From Chara braunii (taxonomy: Eukaryota; Streptophyta; Charophyceae; Charales; Characeae): a stretch of 43,399 bases of DNA. The translations under genes were made by a program, and so were the position numbers. Shown in pieces: positions 30,406-38,269 of the stretch. The notes under the pieces were generated by a model. The model was not told where the DNA came from, ran no database searches, and was given only the letters and a program-made list of their open reading frames with translations. The stretch's first letter is position 1. Each line of letters begins with the position of its first letter. The stretch is taken from assembly GCA_003427395.1 (NCBI GenBank), contig BFEA01001118.1, positions 14,460 through 57,858 of the forward strand. Direction: 5' to 3'.

Positions 30406-30960
30406 TCAAGGTAGGGCGAGCCATTGGTTCCGAGGGTGGCGGTTTGCCGGAAAGTCCCGTTGGGGTGGGTGGGCTTCCGATGAGTCTGGCCGTCGGAAGT
30501 TGCCACGTGGCGTTGGACGTCGCGCGTTCGGATTAGGCCTTCGGGATTCGGGGGCCCGTTGATCGCCGCGCCGTCGGCAATTTCCGCAAGGCGTGCTGGG
30601 CCAGTAGGGGGCTATGGCCTTCCACGGGATGAAGCGGAGTTGGTGATATGGAAGAAGAAGCCGGAAGGGAGGGAAACTGGTGGAGATAACGACAAATCCG
30701 GGGTGGGTGAAGTAGTGGGTGTGGTCCTGAGTGGGGAAATCAGAGGACCGAGGGTCGCTGGTGGTGGCGCAATGAAACTCCCTACGACACAGTCGATTTT
30801 CTGTTAGGCAAGGGTATCTCTGCCGGAGGCTTTCCACTATCCACGAGGTGAAATAGTCCGGGTCGTACAACAACGACTCCGACCTCTCTGAGCGTGTCAT
30901 TATGTCATCGCAGAGCAACGAGACGCCTAAGGGCGGGTCTGTGTCAATTGCGATCACCAC
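30406..30960 (-). CDS. LTR-encoded ORF, 3' LTR copy
   Basis: 184 codons from the first ATG. The start shared with the other young LTR is the internal MTRSERSE, giving 164 codons. It shares the conserved block with the older copy (CLTENRLC, PGFVVI, FPPFRLLLPYHQL, PCGNCRRR). It is on the element's sense strand, downstream of the TATA box at 31507, so it would lie in transcribed sequence. The tail after NCRRR is Pro/Arg-rich. No known domain recognised. Confidence 0.6.
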   Translation of the reverse strand: MVIAIDTDPPLGVSLLCDDIMTRSERSESLLYDPDYFTSWIVESLRQRYPCLTENRLCRREFHCATTSDPRSSDFPTQDHTHYFTHPGFVVISTSFPPFRLLLPYHQLRFIPWKAIAPYWPSTPCGNCRRRGDQRAPESRRPNPNARRPTPRGNFRRPDSSEAHPPQRDFPANRHPRNQWLALP

Positions 30961-31500
30961 GTGTGAGCACGTGCAGGCCGGTGCGAATCAAGTCGCGCTT
31001 ACACATGTTCGCCCCGGATGATTGATCCGTCGCAGGCCCTGGATGGCCGTATCCAATCAGACAGTATTTCTGCAACCTGTATTGACGAATCGACACACGG
31101 GGGCACGTGTAAATGCGCAGATCAAGTCGCGTTTACATGCGTCCTCGCGCGACGTTCGCTGGGCCAGACATCCGACTGCCTAATCACTCCGTAATTTTCG
31201 AGTATGCAATATGCCATAGACACGACCGTCCAATCAAAAGATGAGCAAAAACGAGAACGGCATTACCGATTGCACAAAATTCGTACTCATGAGTGCATCA
31301 AAGGCAACAAACAAAGGTAAAGGCAAGGATCCGGTAGAAAGACAAGCAACCAAACATGGCATCCATACATCCATTCATTCAGCAACATACACCCACAGTG
31401 CATCTGAGATGGAAATCGTGAAGACAAGTGTGAGCAAAAACCCAAGTCCAGATTCCAAAAAATAGAGAACGGGCGGATCGCCCTGACCCGAAATCAAAAA

Positions 31501-31507
31501 TTATATA
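31501..31507 (-). promoter_or_regulatory. TATA box of 3' LTR
   Basis: TATATAA on the minus strand, conserved in sequence and position in the other LTR (42102-42108) and recognisable in the split old LTR near 43367-43373. Likely core promoter of the LTR. Confidence 0.6.
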
Positions 31508-32633
31508 CACGAGACAGGAGGGAGAAAAGATAAAAGAAACAACAAATCCGCGTCCATCAACCTCAGCTCCCTCTTCCTCTCTCTCTCTCTCTCCGATGCG
31601 GACAGTCCGTCGTCGCGCACCAACCCACGAAGCCGTCATCCCGCTTAGTCCTCCCGCACCTGGCAGGTTCGCCCGCGCCCACAGTCCGTCGTGGCCCGCG
31701 TCAACCCCGCGCGTTTGGCACCAGCTCGTCGGGTCGCCCGACTCCTGCTCTACTCACCTCTTACTTCGCTCGTGTGTCGACCCTCTCTGATCGCGCAACC
31801 CCGAGCTTCCAACAGTTGGTTAAGAGAGTTAACTAATCGCGCAACCGGAATTTATAGTGTGCATGCTTGCACGAAGAACGTAGAATTACAAGGATTTGGG
31901 AAAGAGGATTAAAGAGGGAGCGCCTGCGTTCTGCATGACCGGGCCGCGGCGTGGGGGACGTAGCCACTCTCCACGCATCGATCTGAGCATGTAGACCGTG
32001 GCTACAAAAATGCAGCAAAAGAAAGAGAAGGAGGGCGGGAAAGACGAAGCGCAAGAAGAAAGATACAATTACAATGGCGCCAGCCCAAAATTACAGTTAC
32101 ACACCCGATTAAAGGCGCCGACTAATCAGAATTTCGTTGCAGCCGCATAAAGAAGCGCGCAAGCAAAAAGGCGTCGCGCGGCAAAAGAAAGTCCTAATTA
32201 CAAAATTCCTAAATTCCTAACTAATGCGAAAAAGCAAAAGTACAGGTTCCGGAAGGAAAGTCCAAAATTTCGAGAGCCATCGGGGCTCGGCAAAATTCGA
32301 AAAAGAATTCAAAAAGAAAATGACGTCAATTCCCACGTGATGTCCGCGCCCAAAAAGTTCCGAAACCAAACCAAAAGGAAATGACGTCAATATTTATTAA
32401 TCGCGCGCTTGGCGGCGCATCAGCCATCCGACCAATCAATCACCCGTCCCGGGACACACCCAACTCCGAACTCAACCATCCAAAAAGAATCGACGCAAAA
32501 GACGAAGAAGCGAGGGTACTGATGCAGTTCCCCGTTCATCCCAATCTCCCGTAATTGGCCCAACCTTCCCAGCTTAGGACCCCTCATTGCAACCGCGCAG
32601 AAAGTCGCGCGCTACAGAAAGTGGTTCGTCACA

Positions 32634-32842
32634 TATGTGACGCCCAGGGGGTTCCAATATTAGCAAGCTCCTACTTGCTTGTTGACACGTGTCGATCTCT
32701 CTAATCGATCGACACACGGAACTCTTTTTTCCAATCATGGCAACACAGCTCTAGTACTACTAATTCCTCGGGGAGGGCCATCAACAATCCAAGGAGGGGA
32801 TTACACGTGTCATTGTCATGACGCATGCCCATCTGTCATACA
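32634..32842 (-). other. Region between ORF3 and 3' LTR
   Basis: The polypurine tract should lie just before the 3' LTR (at 32634 and upward), but the minus-strand sequence there is GGAACCCCCTGGGCGTCACATA, not purine-rich. 19 bases of it (TTGGAACCCCCTGGGCGTC) also occur in the pol gene at about 38165-38183. Confidence 0.4.
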
Positions 32843-34649
32843 TCAGCGAGCGTCAGGGAGGGGAAAGGGGAGACGGTACATGGAGGGGTGGCGAGGGGGA
32901 GGATTGATGGGTAGCGGGGGAAGGAAGCTCTCCATTCTGGCCACCGTCTCCGGAAGTTCCTGATAGGGAACGATCCGGTGAAAGCGGGGGAATCGCTTAC
33001 CTGTGTGGGGGAGGGACGCGAGGTAGTCGGGGTAGAGGGTGGTGAAGGTTCGGAAGAGGGCCGCTCGAAAGTGATCGTGGTTCTCGCATGCGGGGATAGT
33101 CCCCGTAATCATGCAGTATACCTCGATCATATTGTGGCCTCGCCACGCGACACTAAGGAAAAGGATATGAGGCAGAAGACAAGGAGGACACATCGGGTGG
33201 AAGGGTGGGGATGAACAGTGACAGCAAGACGGGTGGTGTAGAAAAAGTGGAAGGTATCGATGGGGAAGGGATTGTCGGGGAAAGGATTGTCGGGGAAGGT
33301 AACACGGGCGGTGATCTGGCGGAAAGAGAGGTGATCAAGGGGACGGCGGGATAACGATCGGGGATGAAGCCCGATGCCCCGCATCGGTACGTGGACGAGT
33401 TGGTGGGCGGTCGGCGGCGGAGGGGGAGGGGGATCGGCTTCATCGCCGTCTCGCTGGTGCGGCCGAAGTCTCGGCAGCTGTCTCTCCATCCTCGGGCTCG
33501 GGTGGCTCCGGATCTCGGGCCGGATCGTCGATGCGCGGCTGACCGGCTGCGTTGGCGAATTCCAACTGTCGCTTCCCGGCCACGATCTCTTCCCTCTTCT
33601 GTGCCTGGGCCTGCGCCCGAGCCTAGCTCCTCCTCGTCTTCTTCTTCTTCTTCGTCGTCTTGCTCTTCTTCCTCCTCCGCTTCACTTTGCTCCCCTTCGC
33701 TGTGCTCATTGTAACTTCCTTCCTCGGGAGTTTCTTCCTCGTCGGCCTCTTCCTCGACCTCTTCTTCTTCTTCCGAGCTTTCTTCTTCCACTTCAATCTC
33801 TACCTCCTCGTTCTCGGAAGCTGTCCGATCTTGGAAGAAGGCAAGGTCGACTATCTCGTGCGGGTCCAGATAACCACGCTGTAATGGTGGGTTGCGGCCG
33901 CTCCCTGGTTCCTCCAAGCACGCCGACCACTGAAGATATGGCGCCAAGGTCTGCGTGAGAACGTGCGGGACCGGGCTGTCGTCGCTCTGCGAGACGATCT
34001 CAAGAGGGAGATCGTCGGCCAGCTGCGCAAGGGGGACTGTTAACTCTTGTACGATCAGTTGGCGATGATCGGGCCTCACTTATCCGAAGAGGAATCCGAG
34101 CAGATCGCCTTCCACTTTCGTTCGCCACTCCTGGATGATAAGCAACTCGAGGTACTCGGCCCACTGGTGGTGATCTGGCGGAAAGAGGATGAGTTCCGGG
34201 AGCACCACCGCCAGCTCGTGTTGGAAGGTTCGGATCCCGTCGAGGTCGACGCCATCCGTGGGAAAAAGGTTATCTCCGTGGGGCGTGAGCCAACGATTCC
34301 ACTCCGCCGCCAATTGCTGCGCCCAGAGCCGAAGCGACGTCTTGATAGTCGTATGCCGCAGTGGGCTGATGGTGTTGATGTCGCCACTGCAGGCGACCAC
34401 CGTAGACACGTGGCTGATTCCAGGAGCCGATTGCCGATGGACTCCTACTGCCTCTGCTGAAACAACCACTCGGGGACTTCCCGCAAAACGAAACTCAGCG
34501 GCTGCGTACACTCCCTGGGTACAGAAGAATTGCGCAAGTCGCCGAAGATCCAGATTGAGCCGCGGGTGATGAACTTGTCGAATCGCCGAGATGTAACACC
34601 GTGGCACCAGTAGAGGATCGCCGAGAGCTCGCTCCGTAAAAAAACTCAT
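32843..34649 (-). pseudogene. Gypsy ORF3: extra gene after integrase, with acidic domain
   Basis: The start ATG (34647-34649) overlaps the pol stop TGA (34646-34648) as ATGA. The first 189 codons look ordered (RCYISAIRQVHH, LRLWAQQLAAEWNRWL, EYLELLIIQEWRTKVEGD). A TAA at 34080-34082 interrupts, and the same frame then runs 308 more codons, including a tract of about 80 mostly Glu/Asp residues (33600-33800). After about 33490 the better protein-like signal moves to other frames (HQLVHVPMRGIGLHPR and ITARVTFP, then YPDYLASLPHTGKRFPRF) down to 32843, implying two frameshifts. No homology recognised. Extra ORFs at this position in plant gypsy elements are sometimes called env-like, but no signal peptide or membrane helix is evident here. 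Confidence 0.55.
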
Positions 34650-36364
34650 GGCGATGGCGATGGAGACGAAGTAGTAGAAAGAGAACGAAAAGGAGACGGA
34701 GAGACAGGTGATAAGCAGTCGCCGTCCTCTTCCGCAGCGGAGGAGGAGTCAGATGAAGGTGAAGAATGGAAAGGAGGGAGGGGACGAAGGTAGGACACGT
34801 GGCGAATGATCGGACGAGCCGATCGGCTGCCGGAGACCTTAGGCGCAAGCCGCACGGTGTTCACGCCGTTCGGTCCAAGCTCAATCACGCGGAATCGCCC
34901 GAAGAATCGTGGCGCTAGCTTGCCCTGGCGAGCACATTTCCTCACCTGCACGATGTCCCCCAATTTGTACTGGGGCCGTGGACCTGCGTTCCCGTTCCGG
35001 GCCTCGTAGCTTCGAACCTGTCAGCCATGGGCCAACTCGGTCATTTTCTGGCGTTTTCGGGCTAGCCTGGGGAGGGACCGTTCCATTAACTCTAGGTGCC
35101 GCTTGACCTTGTCTCTCGCTGTGGCCCTTGTGGACCGGCGGTTAAGCGTTGATACGTCGGGGAGGCTTGGTATCGAAACGCAAGCGACGCTATTAGTCCT
35201 TAATTGGAAGGGGCTCAGACCCGTCGATTCATGGGGCGTTCCGCGATGGACCGCTAGGATGTGGTCGACGATATTGGGTCAGGGCCTCGGATTCTGTGCC
35301 GTGATGTTTCGTCGCAGCGCTGTCTTTATCACCCTGTTGGCGTTTTCTACCAGCCCATTGGATTGTGACATATGGGGCGCGGTGTTCCGCACAGCGACAC
35401 CGTGTATGACCAGGTTCCTCAATACTTCCCCTCTGAATTCTTCCCCATTATCGGTCAGGATTTCTTCCGTATCCTGGTGCATCCCGAGAAAACGGTTAAC
35501 ATACCGCGCGATTTCGGCGGCTTGTCGCGTGCGACACGAGTAGGCCTCGATCCATTTCGAAAAATAATCGACAAATACCGATAGGACTGAATACTCACAG
35601 CTATTAGGACCAGGAGTTACCACAATATCGGTGGTATCCATACTCACCCTCTGGAACGGCCGCTCAACTACCGTTGAAACTATCGATCTCGACGGCTGGA
35701 TCGGCACCTTGTCAGCAGCGCAGACTTGACAGTTTGCGACGACAAATTTCACATTGTCCCGAATATTGGACCAATACCACTCATTTTTGTCGATTGCTGA
35801 CTCTGTAATCCGTACGGCAAAATGGGTTGTCGTTTCCTCATGTGCCGTCTTTACCCAGTCGTACCTCATGAACGGATGCGGTACAACCATCTAAATCCCA
35901 CTACCGTTCGTTTTCCATTTTTCCAACCTACCTTCTATCCATCGATAATCCCGAGCCCTTTCGTTAGCCCTCCTCCGATCTTCCTTGGTGAAATCCTGGA
36001 GGGGGTTACCAACTAAGGTGACAATCAAAGCGATGTCGATCCATACTTCGGCCCTTCGAAATTTCCGGGTCTTTTCCAACCCTTCTGACGTGGCATCCAG
36101 AAAGCGAGCCTCGACCGGAATCTTGTCAACCCGACACAAAGGGCATAACCACGGTTTACTATCGTTTCGGTGTTGGATGCACGAGCCATGGGCTCATGCG
36201 ACACACTGTCGGCAGTTATCCATTCCGCATATCCTTCCCCGTTAGGACACATGGAGACGGAGTATACACGAGAAATTGCTTCGCAAAAATAGAAAAATTT
36301 ATCAGGAAGGGAGAGAATAGACGAAGAGGAGATGGGAGAAAGAGGGGTAGTGAGGTTACCTCCG
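34646..36364 (-). pseudogene. Gypsy integrase, with in-frame stops and frameshift
   Basis: The frame of pol resumes at 36139 and runs to the TGA at 34646-34648 with three internal stops: TAG 35891-35893, TGA 35279-35281 and TGA 35021-35023. Recognisable parts are a zinc-binding region (HEETTTH, then CQVC), and the catalytic core with Asp in SMDTTDIV, Asp in LTDNGEEF and Glu in VENANRVIK. The C-terminal domain (YKLGDIVQVRK, FFGRFRVIELG, RHVSYLRPL) is the usual post-core region of gypsy integrases. Between 36140 and 36364 the protein-like frame is shifted by one. It would insert the cDNA into chromatin; this copy is dead. Confidence 0.8.
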
Positions 36365-38269
36365 TCACCCATTGCCACTGGTCTGCTTCTTGCCATGTGG
36401 GAGAACTGCCACTTGTCCGTACTTAGGCCCGTTTGTTGGTTCCGACTCCTTCCATGGAGTGATTTCCTCGCCCTTTGGTACTTTGGCAGGCCGAAGCAGA
36501 TGTGTCAGTCCGTCCGCTTTGCCATGCCTTTCTGTCTTCCGGTGGATGATGTCGAAGTCGTACTTTTGTAGTCGTACCGCCCAACGTCCAATCATGCCCG
36601 TGTAATTAGTGAGTTTCTTCAAAGCCAGCAAAGGCTCGTGATCCGTCACAAGGCGGAACTTCTGCCCATAGAGATACAGATGGAAGTGTTGGATTCCCCA
36701 GAGTACTGCATAGCATTCGCCTTGGGGTGCTGAGTCATTCCTCCGTTCGTCTGGCACCGTTCGCGACCCGTACTCGATGACATGTTCGCGACCATCGTTC
36801 CCTTTCTGCGCTAGAATAGCGGAAATAGCTTCCGGTTGCCAGTCCGTGATAAGAATGAAGTGTTTCGAGGGGTCCGGTCGGATCAAAATAGGTGTCGTCG
36901 CCAAAGCATCTTTGAGGGTCGCAAAGGCCTGCTCACACTCTGCGTCCCAACTGAGAGGTTGGTCCTTTCGTAACAGGTTCGTTAGCGGCCGCGCAATCGC
37001 GGCGAAGCCTTTGATGAAACGGCGGTAGTACGAGGCCAACTCCAAGAAGGCTCGAACCTGCGTCAGTGACGTGGGAACCGGGGCTTCTCTCACCGCCGCG
37101 ACTTTTCTCGAGTCAGGCCGCAATCCTCCACGTGTCACGACGTAGCCCAAGAACGAAATTTCCGAAAGGAAAAATTCGCTCTTTTCGAGTGCGATCTTGA
37201 ACCCAGCGTCCCTCAGCGCTCCCAACGTCCACTCAATGTGTTGTGCATGCCCGTGATAGGTCTCCGAGTAGACAAGGATATCATCCATGTATACGATCAC
37301 GCAGAAGTTGATCATTCCCTGAGTTAGCTGCGTCTTGTTGACGAAGTTCTGGAATGTCATGTTCATCGCTCGCTGAAACGTGGCAGGCGCGTTGCAAATC
37401 CCCATCGGACACCAAACCCATTGCCACGTGCCTTCAAACAACACGAAGGCCGTCTTTAGCCAATCTTCCTCCTTAACCAGAATGTGATGGAAGTCATGCC
37501 GAATATCAAACTTACTGAAATAATTAGCGCATCCAATCGCATCCAGCAAATCATCAATCTGGGGGAGGGGATACACATCTTTAATCGTGATTTCATTCAG
37601 TTTGCGATAATCGATGCATATGCAAATCGATCTGTTCTTCTTCGGTACTAACACTACTGAAAATGACCATGGTCCGGTGGCGGGTTCAATCCACCCGCTT
37701 GCTTCGAACTCCCGTATTCGTTCGAGAGCCTTTTTTCGTTCTATCAGGGAGTATCGGTAGGGCTTGCAGTGGATTGGGGAATGATTTCCCGTCTGAATTT
37801 CGTGTTGAATAACCAACGACAAGCCAATGTCAGTATCGGTTACGCTAATCGCTCCCTGATATTCCGTCAAAATATCCGCAATCACCCGGTGAATTTCGTC
37901 AGGTACGTACTGTGGGATGTGTAACTCAAATAGTTGGTCCCAGATCCGTACGTCGATCTGCTTCGTGCGTGCCTGTTTCGCCACATCGGGTGGTGGCGCA
38001 GAGATGAACGAATGGTCCGATCGCCAGGAGAAGACCGTGGCCATCATCTGGGCGTCTTCCTCCCGGATGGCCACGTGTCCTTCCGGGGTAATTCCATCGC
38101 AGATATCCTGCCACGGTACGGTTTTAGTTGCAATCTTTACTCCGAGTTCATTTGATTCACCCTTAAGACGCCCAGGGGGTTCCAAAGGACTGGCTTCCGC
38201 CCCCAAGCGTAGCAATCGTACTTCTTTTGCAGGTGTCAGCAGGGACTTTGGTAGATCCGTGATGTCGCA
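36365..38269 (-). CDS. Gypsy reverse transcriptase-RNase H
   Basis: Open in the gag frame from just after the gag TAG (38270-38272) to a TGA at 36365-36367, about 634 codons with no ATG needed if made by readthrough. The RT has the connecting motif YRKLNEITIKDVYPLP, FSKFDIRHDF with the first catalytic Asp, and YMDD at 37280-37291. RNase H has ITDWQPEAISAIL (Asp kept, the usual Ala-Ser changed), GECYAV, LVTDHEPLLAL and GKADGLTHLL, so all acidic residues are present. It copies element RNA to cDNA. Domain order RT-RNaseH-integrase places it in Ty3/gypsy. A stretch before the TGA is already poorly conserved. Confidence 0.88.
   Translation of the reverse strand, partial: CDITDLPKSLLTPAKEVRLLRLGAEASPLEPPGRLKGESNELGVKIATKTVPWQDICDGITPEGHVAIREEDAQMMATVFSWRSDHSFISAPPPDVAKQARTKQIDVRIWDQLFELHIPQYVPDEIHRVIADILTEYQGAISVTDTDIGLSLVIQHEIQTGNHSPIHCKPYRYSLIERKKALERIREFEASGWIEPATGPWSFSVVLVPKKNRSICICIDYRKLNEITIKDVYPLPQIDDLLDAIGCANYFSKFDIRHDFHHILVKEEDWLKTAFVLFEGTWQWVWCPMGICNAPATFQRAMNMTFQNFVNKTQLTQGMINFCVIVYMDDILVYSETYHGHAQHIEWTLGALRDAGFKIALEKSEFFLSEISFLGYVVTRGGLRPDSRKVAAVREAPVPTSLTQVRAFLELASYYRRFIKGFAAIARPLTNLLRKDQPLSWDAECEQAFATLKDALATTPILIRPDPSKHFILITDWQPEAISAILAQKGNDGREHVIEYGSRTVPDERRNDSAPQGECYAVLWGIQHFHLYLYGQKFRLVTDHEPLLALKKLTNYTGMIGRWAVRLQKYDFDIIHRKTERHGKADGLTHLLRPAKVPKGEEITPWKESEPTNGPKYGQVAVLPHGKKQTSGNG

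Larger units (their letters stand above)
30184..32633 (-). repeat. Gypsy 3' LTR (2450 bp)
   Basis: Complete LTR bounded by TGTGACG and CGTCACA in inverted orientation. It contains the LTR-encoded frame (30406-30960), a TATA box at 31501-31507, CT repeats near 31578-31594, several CACGTG motifs and two TGACGTCA palindromes (32321-32328 and 32382-32389). It carries about 75 bp (around 32396-32470) absent from the other LTR. Confidence 0.9.

Noticed and set aside
29100-32700. CRISPR-like array of repeated segments
   Set aside because: The repeats are kilobase-scale LTR copies, not short regular repeats with spacers, and the DNA is eukaryotic.
33364-33958. Plus-strand Leu/Ser/Arg-rich ORFs opposite the acidic tract of ORF3
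   Set aside because: They are the complement of GAA/GAG-rich coding sequence (poly-Ser/Leu) and have no domain.
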